Source: JAFARE01 sp963777285 (GTDB lineage Bacteria; Chloroflexota; Dormibacteria; Aeolococcales; Aeolococcaceae). Taken from it: a stretch of DNA of 64,000 nucleotides. The notes under the pieces are model-generated. The model saw only the letters and a program-made list of their open reading frames with translations. It had not been told where the DNA came from and made no database searches. Positions 9,422 to 17,761 of this stretch are shown here, piece after piece. Numbering within the stretch: position 1 is the stretch's first letter; the number at the start of each line of letters is the position of its first letter. The stretch is from contig CAVZPR010000002.1 in the NCBI GenBank assembly GCA_963777285.1, positions 1,116,001 to 1,180,000 on the forward strand, read 5' to 3'. The position numbers and the translations under genes are program-made.

Positions 9422-9712
9422 ATGACCTATGTGGTTACCGAGACGTGCATCGATCTCAAGGACAAGTCGTGCATCGAGGTGTGCCCGGTCGACTGCATCC
9501 ACGAGGCGGACGACGACCGCATGGTCTACATCGACCCCGACGAGTGCATCGACTGCGGCGCGTGCGTCGACCCCTGCCCCGTTGACGCCATCTTCGCCGA
9601 GGAGGACGTCCCCTCGCCTCAGGTGGCCTTCGTCGAGATCAACAAGGTCTACTTCAAGGACAAGCCCGCCGCCAGGGCTCAGGTCGACGAGCTGAAGCCA
9701 GCGCCGAGCTGA
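9422..9712 (+). CDS. fdxA: 7Fe (3Fe-4S/4Fe-4S) ferredoxin
   Basis: 96 residues. The N-terminal cluster half has Cys9, Cys17, Cys21-Pro and Cys25 (ETCIDLKDKSCIEVCPVDCI), the spacing of seven-iron ferredoxins in which one cluster is [3Fe-4S]. The second half has CIDCGACVDPCPVDAI, a standard CX2CX2CX3CP site. The C-terminal 35 residues are the usual acidic tail. It is a soluble low-potential electron carrier; the partner is not evident here. Flanked by the PII gene and a second glutamine synthetase, so it may supply electrons in nitrogen metabolism, but it may simply be a housekeeping carrier. Confidence 0.93.
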   Translation: MTYVVTETCIDLKDKSCIEVCPVDCIHEADDDRMVYIDPDECIDCGACVDPCPVDAIFAEEDVPSPQVAFVEINKVYFKDKPAARAQVDELKPAPS

Positions 9713-9880
9713 CGACCGCCGCCCCTTGTGCGCGGCGCACGAAGCTGACGCCGCACGGCTGGGGTGCAGAGCCCATAGAACGGCGGCAGCAGGCGGCCTA
9801 GGCTCGTGGCATCACCGGCCACGCTCCTCGACCATCGGACGGACGTGTCCGGTCCTCGCCACCGCCCGAAGGAGGAACGA

Positions 9881-11361
<1,481 letters not shown>

Positions 11362-11374
<13 letters not shown>

Positions 11375-11865
11375 CCGCCGCGTCGCGCCACGTCCTCGAC
11401 GGATGCGACGACCGCGTGGTGTCCCAGGTGCATCACGTCGTCCTCGAAGCCCTGGCCCTCGACTGTGAATCCCATGCGCTCGTAGAAGCCGAGGGCGCTG
11501 TCGCGACCGTTGGCCCAGACGACATCGGCTCCGTGTTCTCTCGCCAGCATCGCCACCGCACGCATCAGAGCCTCGCCAACTCCACGGCCACGCCATGAGG
11601 GATGGGTTGCCATGCCGCGGAAGTGCTCGCCGCGACGCCCGGGTGCGAGGTCGCAATCCTCCGGGAAGGTGCTGACCACGCCGGCGAGGTCGCCGTCGAC
11701 GTAGGCTCCGAGGTGCACGGTCTCCGGTGAGGAGTCACTGCGTGAGATGGCGCTCTCCAGAGGGCGTCCGGCGCGCAGCACCGAGTGCCGTAGCGGCAGC
11801 ACCGCGTCCAGCGGCACCCGCCGCACCTCGATGGTCGCTGCCCGGGGCTGTCGGTCAGCCGGCAA
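11362..11865 (-). CDS. GNAT-family N-acetyltransferase
   Basis: 167 residues. The acetyl-CoA binding motif A is visible as FRGMATHPSWRGRGVGEALMRAVAMLAREHGAD, followed by the family motif NGRDSALGFYERMGFTVEGQGF. The substrate cannot be read from the sequence. The start overlaps the 3' end of dxs by 11 bases, so it is probably translated from the dxs transcript. Its own 3' end overlaps the opposing glnA by 13 bases. Confidence 0.85.
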
Positions 11866-13729
11866 GCGCGCTCGTGGTCGGGATCAGCTCCAGGGTGGTG
11901 GCGGCCAAAGCATCGGCGTCGAGGCCGTACTGGTGCAGCAGCGTCGCCTGGGCCCCGTGCTCCAAGAACCGGTCAGGCAACCCAAGTCGCCGCAGCGGGA
12001 CCATCACCGCCTCGGCGGCAAGCAGCTCCGCGACGGCGCTGCCGAAACCGCCTGTCGCGGTGCCATCCTCGATGCTCACCGCCGCCCGGTGGCGCGAGAC
12101 CAGCTCCGCGATGTCGGGGTCGAGCGGCTTCACGAAACGCGCGTCGACCACGGTCGCCGATACCCCACGCTGCATCAACTTGTCGGCCGCCTGCTCCGCC
12201 ACCGCCACCATCTTGCCGACGGCGAGCAAAGCCACGTCGGATCCAGTGCGCGCCACACGCATACGGCCGATCTCGACCGGCTCCAGCGGCGCCTGCCCTG
12301 CCTCGGGCGCGGCACCACGGGGATAGCGAAGCGAGAAGGGGCCGTCGTGGGCGAGACCGGTTGCCAGAAGCCGCCGCAGCTCATCTGGGCTGCTGGGCGC
12401 CGATACCGTCATGTTCGGAATGCAGCGCAGGTAGGCGAGGTCGAGCATGCCATGGTGCGAGGCGCCGTCGTCGCCGGTGATGCCCGCTCGGTCGATGACG
12501 AAAACGACGGGCAGATGGTGCAGCGAGACATCGCACGTCACCTGGTCGAACGCGCGCTGCAGGAAGGTGGAGTAGATGCAGACCACCGGGCGCATGCCCT
12601 TCATCGCCAGTCCCGCCGCAAACGTGACGGCGTGCTGCTCGGCGATGCCGACGTCGAAGAAGCGATCCGGGAACCTGCGCGCGAAGTCGAGCAGTCCCGT
12701 GGACGACGCCATCGCCGCGGTGATCGCCACGATGCGCTCGTCGGTTTCGGCCACCTCGCAGAGCGCTTCGCCGAATACGTCGGTCCATGCCGGCGCCTTC
12801 TTGGCGGCGACGCCGCTGTCCGGGTCGAATGTCGACACGCCGTGGAACTTGTCCACCTTGTCGGCAACCGCCGGGCCATACCCGTGTCCCTTGTTCGTCA
12901 CCACGTGCACGACGACGGGGCCGCGGAACTGTCCCGCGTCGCGCAGCGCTCGCTCCACGGCGGCCACGTCGTGCCCATCGATGGGGCCGCCGTACTTCAG
13001 GCCCAGCGTTTCGAAGATCGACGCCGGCGCCACGAGCTGCTTGAGCGAGTTTTTCATGCGCCGCGCCGTCTCGTACGCAGAGTGCCCGACGGCGGGAAGC
13101 GACCTGAGTGCCTGGGCCGCGACATCTTTGGCGGCCTCATATTTCGGTGACAGCCGGAGCTGCCCCAGGTTTTCGGCAATGCCGCCGACCGTCGGCGCGT
13201 AGCTGCGGCCGTTGTCGTTGAGCACGATGACGAGCTCGGGCTTCAGCTGACCGATGTTGTTCAGGGCCTCGTATGCCATCCCGCCCGTCAGCGCCCCGTC
13301 GCCGATGACGCACACCACCTTGCCGGGCTCGTCGCGCAGCTTGCGCGCGGTCGCCAGACCGAGCGCGTAGCTGAGCCCCGTAGATGCATGCGAGTTCTCG
13401 ACGATGTCGTGCTCCGACTCCTTCCGCGATGGATATCCGCTGAGTCCGCCCTTCTGGCGGAGCGTGTCGAAGGCCGCCAGCCTGCCTGTGACCATCTTGT
13501 GCACGTAGGCCTGATGCCCGGTGTCGAAGACGATCGCGTCGCGCGGGCTGTCGAAGACGCGGTGCAGCGCCACGGTGAGCTCGACCACGCCGAGGTTTGG
13601 TCCCAGGTGCCCGCCGGTTCGTGAGACCGCGGCGACGAGGAATTCGCGGATCTCGGCGCACAGGCGCTCCAGATCGTTGGGGCCCAGGGAGCGCAGGTCC
13701 TCGGGCCCGGCGATCTCGTCGAGCAGCAT
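11855..13729 (-). CDS. dxs: 1-deoxy-D-xylulose-5-phosphate synthase
   Basis: 624 residues, full family length. Thiamine-diphosphate enzyme that condenses pyruvate and glyceraldehyde-3-phosphate, the first step of the MEP isoprenoid pathway. Motifs: SRTGGHLGPNLGVVELTVALH, GHQAYVHKMVTGR, the TPP site GDGALTGGMAYEALNNIG, HVVTNKGHGYGPA, FDVGIAEQHAVTFAAGLA and DRAGITGDDGASHHG. A TAGACT box ends 6 nt before the ATG and there is no Shine-Dalgarno sequence, so a leaderless transcript is likely. The enzyme needs thiamine diphosphate, whose pyrimidine half is made by ThiC at the left edge, but the genes are not linked as an operon. Confidence 0.97.
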   Translation of the reverse strand: MLLDEIAGPEDLRSLGPNDLERLCAEIREFLVAAVSRTGGHLGPNLGVVELTVALHRVFDSPRDAIVFDTGHQAYVHKMVTGRLAAFDTLRQKGGLSGYPSRKESEHDIVENSHASTGLSYALGLATARKLRDEPGKVVCVIGDGALTGGMAYEALNNIGQLKPELVIVLNDNGRSYAPTVGGIAENLGQLRLSPKYEAAKDVAAQALRSLPAVGHSAYETARRMKNSLKQLVAPASIFETLGLKYGGPIDGHDVAAVERALRDAGQFRGPVVVHVVTNKGHGYGPAVADKVDKFHGVSTFDPDSGVAAKKAPAWTDVFGEALCEVAETDERIVAITAAMASSTGLLDFARRFPDRFFDVGIAEQHAVTFAAGLAMKGMRPVVCIYSTFLQRAFDQVTCDVSLHHLPVVFVIDRAGITGDDGASHHGMLDLAYLRCIPNMTVSAPSSPDELRRLLATGLAHDGPFSLRYPRGAAPEAGQAPLEPVEIGRMRVARTGSDVALLAVGKMVAVAEQAADKLMQRGVSATVVDARFVKPLDPDIAELVSRHRAAVSIEDGTATGGFGSAVAELLAAEAVMVPLRRLGLPDRFLEHGAQATLLHQYGLDADALAATTLELIPTTSALAG

Positions 13730-13735
13730 GAAGCC

Positions 13736-13741
13736 AGTCTA
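13736..13741 (-). promoter_or_regulatory. -10 box of dxs, leaderless arrangement
   Basis: TAGACT on the minus strand ends 6 nt from the dxs ATG at 13729. The expected transcription start falls on or next to the ATG. Confidence 0.5.
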
Positions 13742-13813
13742 GTGGACGGCCGCCGCAGGCGCCGTCGGCGCCGGAAGGCCCCGTCGGGAGACGGCGCGCC
13801 ATGATACGGCGCC

Positions 13814-14622
13814 ATGCCGATGCGCGATCCGCGGAAGGAGCTGCTCGCCGTGGCCGCGGCGGATGGCGACGTCGCCACGGGCGCTCTGTGGCTTGCTGCC
13901 GAGGACTGGCCCGGCCTGACCCCCGAGCCCTGGCTTGGACGGATCGACGATCTGGCCGGCGAGCTCAGCGTGCGCTGCGGTGTGAACGGCTGCAGCCCTG
14001 ACGACGCCCCGCTCGTGGCTGCGCTGCTGCGTGACCGTTTGAAGCTCCACGGTGCGGGAGGAGGCGATCCGCGCAACCACTACCTGCACCACGGTGCTGC
14101 AGTCAGGCGCCGGCATCCCCATCGCGTGCGCTGCGCTGTGGATCGCGGTGGGGACACGCGCGTCGATCCCCATCAGTGGGGTCAACATGCCTGGACACTT
14201 CCTCGTTCGAGTCGGCGATATGATCTTCGACACGGTCGCAGGCGGCGAGCCGTTGGACGAGGACGCGACCCGCCGGCTTGTTGCCGAGTTCGACGGGCCA
14301 CCAGCCGGCGCGACTGGAGCCCGCGTGGCTCTCACGAGCGACCGCGCGCGACATGCTGGCGCGGATGTCGCGCAACCTTCGCGGGCTCTACTCCAGCCTC
14401 GAGCAGTGGCCACTCGCGCTGCGCGCTGCTGACCGCTGCGTCGATCTTGTTCCGGACGATCCCGCCGAACGGCGCGACCGCGGATTCCTGCTGTGGCGAA
14501 TGGGACATCCCGCCGCGGCGCTCGACGATCTGCGTCATTATCTCGACGCGGAGCCACGATCAGCCCCGGATCGCGGCAGCGTCGAGGAGATGGCCGCGCG
14601 CCTGCGCGCGTTCCTGAACTGA
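13814..14622 (+). pseudogene. SirB1/transglutaminase-like plus TPR gene with two frameshifts
   Basis: Three frames together spell one SirB1-like protein. Frame A (13814 to about 14090): start to LKLHGAGGGDPRNHYLH, which matches the family DPRNSYLN motif. Frame B (about 14091-14300): VLQSGAGIPIACAALWIAVG, NMPGHFLVRVGDMIFDTVAGG and LVAEFDG. Frame C (about 14300-14622): ARLEPAWLSRATARDMLARM, then a TPR-like tail RNLRGLYSSLEQWPLALRAA, GHPAAALDDLRHYLDAEP. Both shifts are of the one-extra-base type; the first is at the C run near 14087-14091. Either a recent pseudogene or sequence errors. Function of intact relatives is poorly defined. Confidence 0.7.
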
Positions 14623-14639
14623 GGCGCTCGCGGCGCCTC
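14621..14639. terminator. GC hairpin between convergent genes
   Basis: GAGGCGC, loop TCGCG, GCGCCTC. It sits exactly between the end of the SirB1-like gene and the end of the opposing membrane-protein gene and overlaps both stop codons. No U-tract. Confidence 0.45.
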
Positions 14640-15000
14640 AACTGGCTCCGATGATGAAGGCGAGAAGCCAGATGAGACCCACGACGACGAGGACGACGAA
14701 CGGCATGGCCGCGAAGACGACCAGAGAGAACACGAGGCCCTCGTCGGAGATGCTCTCCGGCTGACGCATGCGCACGCGCACGTCGCGCGTGTACCAGGCG
14801 AGGCCGCCGATGATGAAACCAAGGAGCAGAAAGAAGATGCCTGCAAATGCGCTGCCGACACCGACCCGCGGTGGCGCGAGCGTGAACCGCCACGTGACCC
14901 CCAGCGCGATGGCCAGCAGCCCGCACGATATGAACCGCAACAGGATGGGAATGGGGCTGAGACGCGCAGGAGAAGCCGCGCGCGGTCTGCGTGCCGGCAT
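14638..15000 (-). CDS. Small hypothetical membrane protein, three helices
   Basis: About 120 residues from the ATG at 15000. After a basic N-terminus (MPARRPRAAS) come three hydrophobic segments: ILLRFISCGLLAIALGV, VGSAFAGIFFLLLGFIIGGL and VFSLVVFAAMPFVVLVVVGLIWLLAFI. A short charged loop (YTRDVRVRMRQPES) lies between the second and third. I do not recognise the family. The frame is open to 15036, but a TATACT box 7 nt before ATG 15000 points to a leaderless message starting there. Confidence 0.65.
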   Translation of the reverse strand: MPARRPRAASPARLSPIPILLRFISCGLLAIALGVTWRFTLAPPRVGVGSAFAGIFFLLLGFIIGGLAWYTRDVRVRMRQPESISDEGLVFSLVVFAAMPFVVLVVVGLIWLLAFIIGAS

Positions 15001-15007
15001 CGATTCG

Positions 15008-15013
15008 AGTATA
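15008..15013 (-). promoter_or_regulatory. -10 box TATACT, leaderless arrangement
   Basis: A consensus-like TATACT on the minus strand ends 7 nt before the ATG at 15000 of the small membrane protein. Confidence 0.5.
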
Positions 15014-15071
15014 GGCAAGCTCCGCATCCCCGTCATGGGCGGCCGGCGGGCGGTCGAAGCGGAAGCCTGGA

Positions 15072-15077
15072 TAGACT
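15072..15077 (+). promoter_or_regulatory. -10 box TAGACT for the peroxiredoxin gene
   Basis: TAGACT lies 31 nt upstream of the ATG at 15109, giving a short leader that contains the GGAGG ribosome site at 15099-15103. Confidence 0.4.
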
Positions 15078-15108
15078 GGTGAGCAGCGGCATCTCCATGG
15101 AGGCGCGA

Positions 15109-15567
15109 ATGACAGTCGGTCTGGAGCTACCCGATTTCGACCTGGCCACGAACGGCGGCGGCCACGTGCGCAAGGCGGACCTGGGCGGCCGGCGCACCAT
15201 CCTCTACTTCTACCCCAAGGACGAGACCCCGGGATGCACCGTCGAGGGGCAGGAGTTCACCGCGCTGCGCAAGGACTTTCAAGCGAGCGGGGTCGACGTG
15301 TTCGGTGTCTCACCGGATTCAGTGAGGAGTCACGAGCGGTTCGTGGCGAAGTGTGAGCTGGACATTCCACTGATCAGCGACCCGGATCGCGTGCTCATCG
15401 ACTCGCTCGGCGTCTGGCGCCAGAAGCAGTTCATGGGCAAGTCGTACATGGGGGTCGAGCGAAGCACCTTTCTCATAGGACCTGACGGATCGGTGCAGCG
15501 CGAGTGGCGCAAGGTTCACGCGCCAGGCCACGCAGCGGAGGTTCTGCAAGCCGTTTCCGGCACGTAG
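15109..15567 (+). CDS. bcp: Thioredoxin-dependent peroxiredoxin (PrxQ/Bcp)
   Basis: 152 residues from ATG 15109, chosen over GTG 15079 and ATG 15097 because GGAGG lies six bases before it and the protein then begins like the family (MTVGLELPDFDLA). The peroxidatic site is FYPKDETPGCTVEGQEF. The resolving Cys five residues later, present in E. coli Bcp, is absent (Gly-Gln instead). The only other visible Cys is in RFVAKCELD, 39 residues downstream, near the helix used by the alternative PrxQ arrangement. The enzyme reduces hydroperoxides using thioredoxin. Confidence 0.92.
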   Translation: MTVGLELPDFDLATNGGGHVRKADLGGRRTILYFYPKDETPGCTVEGQEFTALRKDFQASGVDVFGVSPDSVRSHERFVAKCELDIPLISDPDRVLIDSLGVWRQKQFMGKSYMGVERSTFLIGPDGSVQREWRKVHAPGHAAEVLQAVSGT

Positions 15568-15578
15568 CCGCAACGCTC

Positions 15579-16544
15579 ATGCAACCGGTCGTCGACGCGC
15601 TGCTGCGGCGGCGCGTGGTGTTCGTAGCGGGCAAGGGGGGAACCGGCAAGAGCACCGTGGCGGCGGCGCTGGCCTTGATCGCAGCCCGTGCCGGCAAGCG
15701 CGTGCTCGCGGTGGACGTCGATGCCAAGGGCGACCTCGCTGCCGCGCTGGGCTCCGGCTCCACGGGATTCGCACCACAAGTGGTGCAGCGCGGCATCTCG
15801 ACCATCGCGCTGCAGGCCGAGGAGTCCTTTCAGGAGTACCTGCGGCTGTACTTCAAGGTGCCGCGCGTGGCTCGGCTCACGCCGCTCTCGCGGGTCTTCG
15901 ACTTCATCGCCACCGGTGTGCCGGGCCCGCGCGACATGCTCGTGGTGGGCAAGATCGCCTACGAGGAACGCCGCCGCGAACCCGGCGGCCAGCCGAGGTG
16001 GGACCTCATCGTCGTCGACTCCGCGGCCAGCGGCCACGTCGTGTCACATCTCGCCGCTGCGCGCGCGATGCTCTCACTGGTCCGCAGCGGCGTGATCCGT
16101 GGACAGGTCGAGTGGATCGACGAGCTGGTGCGGGACGATCGCCGCTGCACCGTGCTGCTGTGCGCGCTCCCCGAGGAGATGCCGGTGCGCGAGGCGATCG
16201 AGGTGCACGACAGGCTTCGGGCCGAGGCCGGTGTCTCGGTGAGCGGCTGCGTGCTCAACCGGATGGTGACGGTGGCGGTCTCACCGTCGCAGCGACGGCT
16301 GGTGACGCTGATGTGCGCCGCCGACGGCGATGGCCTGCGCACGCGTCTCGGAGGCAATCCTGAGCCGCTCGCCGATTCGCTCGAGCTCGCGCGGCGCCTC
16401 CACGACACCTCGGTCGACTACGCGAGGCAGCTCCGCAAGGGACTGCCAGTGCCGCTGCTGCCGGTGCCGCTGGAAACGGCCGCGCGCTCCGGCCTGGCCA
16501 TGGCGCGTGCGGTTGCCGACGCCCTGGCCGGAGGTCGCGAGTGA
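15579..16544 (+). CDS. ArsA/Get3-like ATPase, first of a tandem pair
   Basis: 321 residues from ATG 15579. Deviant Walker A FVAGKGGTGKSTVAAALA at the N-terminus, VLAVDVDAKGDLAAALG (switch/Asp region), and DLIVVDSAASGHVVSHLAA, all typical of ArsA/Get3 ATPases. The second ATPase overlaps it by GTGA, so the two are translationally coupled. The same tandem arrangement is known in mycobacteria (Rv3679-Rv3680), where the proteins form a heteromeric Get3-like ATPase. No arsenite-efflux gene is near, so a cytosolic chaperone-like or metabolic role is more likely than arsenic transport. Confidence 0.85.
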   Translation: MQPVVDALLRRRVVFVAGKGGTGKSTVAAALALIAARAGKRVLAVDVDAKGDLAAALGSGSTGFAPQVVQRGISTIALQAEESFQEYLRLYFKVPRVARLTPLSRVFDFIATGVPGPRDMLVVGKIAYEERRREPGGQPRWDLIVVDSAASGHVVSHLAAARAMLSLVRSGVIRGQVEWIDELVRDDRRCTVLLCALPEEMPVREAIEVHDRLRAEAGVSVSGCVLNRMVTVAVSPSQRRLVTLMCAADGDGLRTRLGGNPEPLADSLELARRLHDTSVDYARQLRKGLPVPLLPVPLETAARSGLAMARAVADALAGGRE

Positions 16545-17746
16545 GCGCCGGCACGGAGCGGCGTCGCGGCGAGCGCCGCCGGCCCGCGCAGCGCGAGTGG
16601 CCGGGATACGAGATGGGTCAACGCCTCGGCGCGCTGCGCGTTGTCGTCTGCTGCGGCAGCGGCGGCGTCGGCAAGACGACGGTCAGCGCGGCGCTGGCCA
16701 TGTCCATCGCCGCGACCCAGGGGGAGCGCGTGCTGGTGTTGACCGTGGATCCCGCGCGCAGGCTGGCCACGGCGCTCGGTCTCAAGGGCATCGGTGCGGC
16801 ACCGGTGGTCATCTCGCGGCCCCGCCTGCGGCGCGCCGGCCTCCCCGCACGGGGCGAGGTCGTGGCAGCGATGCTCGACATGAAGTCGGAGTGGGACCAC
16901 ATGATCGAGCGGTACGCGCCGGATCGCAGGTCTGCCGAGCGCATCCTGCAGAACCGCTTCTACCAGAGGATCAGCGACGCGTTCATCGGGTCGCACGAGT
17001 ACGCGGCGATGGAGGCGCTGTACGAGCTGTACGAGCAGGGTGAGTACGACTGCGTCGTCATCGACACGCCGCCGTCGCGCAGCGCCCTGGACTTTCTCGA
17101 AGCGCCCACGCGGCTCACCGATTACGTCGGTGCGCGTCTGCTGTCATGGCTCGCGGGACCGTCGGGATTCGGTCTGCGCGCCATGAACCTGGCGGCGGCG
17201 CCGTTCCTGCGCCTTGCCGACCGGCTGCTGGGCAGTGAGATCCTGGAGGACGTGTCGGACTTCGTCCGCCAGCTGCAGGGCATCTACGGCGGCGTGCAGC
17301 GACGGGCGCGCGACGTGTACCGGCTGCTGCGCAGCCCGGAGGTCGGTTTCGTCGTCGTGACGACGTTGGAAGCAGGGCCCTTCGCCGAAGCGGAGTTCTT
17401 CATATCCAAGCTGCGCGAGTTCTCCATGCCCCTGCGCGCGATGGTCGTCAACCGCATGCTCCCGCAGAGCATTCGGGACCCGCTGGGAGCGGCTGCGGCG
17501 ACGACCTTGGTCGAGGACCCGAGGATCGCCCCGTGGCTGAGCGGGGCCCTTGGCGAGAAGGTCGGTGCCGAAACGGCTCGCGCCGTCGGCCGCACGCACC
17601 TCATGTTCAACGCGCTCGCGCAGCGCGACGCGCGCCAGCTGGGCCGGCTGGAGCGGCTGACCGACGTGCCGGTGTCACGCATCCCGCTCTTCACAGATGA
17701 CGTCAGCGAGCTCGAGGGTCTGGTGAGGATCGCGGGCCTGCTCTGA
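16541..17746 (+). CDS. ArsA/Get3-like ATPase, second of a tandem pair
   Basis: 401 residues. Begins with a basic 25-residue extension, then VVVCCGSGGVGKTTVSAALA (deviant Walker A with signature Lys), VLVLTVDPARRLATALGL, and DCVVIDTPPSRSALDFLEAP. It is longer than its partner and carries a region KSEWDHMIERYAP to YQRISDAFIGSHEYAAME that is a helical subdomain in ArsA-family proteins. GTG start overlaps the partner's stop by 4 bases. Together they probably form a heterodimer; the client is unknown. Confidence 0.85.
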   Translation: MSAGTERRRGERRRPAQREWPGYEMGQRLGALRVVVCCGSGGVGKTTVSAALAMSIAATQGERVLVLTVDPARRLATALGLKGIGAAPVVISRPRLRRAGLPARGEVVAAMLDMKSEWDHMIERYAPDRRSAERILQNRFYQRISDAFIGSHEYAAMEALYELYEQGEYDCVVIDTPPSRSALDFLEAPTRLTDYVGARLLSWLAGPSGFGLRAMNLAAAPFLRLADRLLGSEILEDVSDFVRQLQGIYGGVQRRARDVYRLLRSPEVGFVVVTTLEAGPFAEAEFFISKLREFSMPLRAMVVNRMLPQSIRDPLGAAAATTLVEDPRIAPWLSGALGEKVGAETARAVGRTHLMFNALAQRDARQLGRLERLTDVPVSRIPLFTDDVSELEGLVRIAGLL

Positions 17747-17761
17747 GCACGAGGCTCAGAG
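17741..17761. terminator. Hairpin between convergent genes
   Basis: CTCTGAGC, loop ACGAG, GCTCAGAG, 8-bp perfect arms. Placed between the end of the second Get3-like ATPase and the end of the opposing YhaN-like gene; overlaps both stops. Confidence 0.45.
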
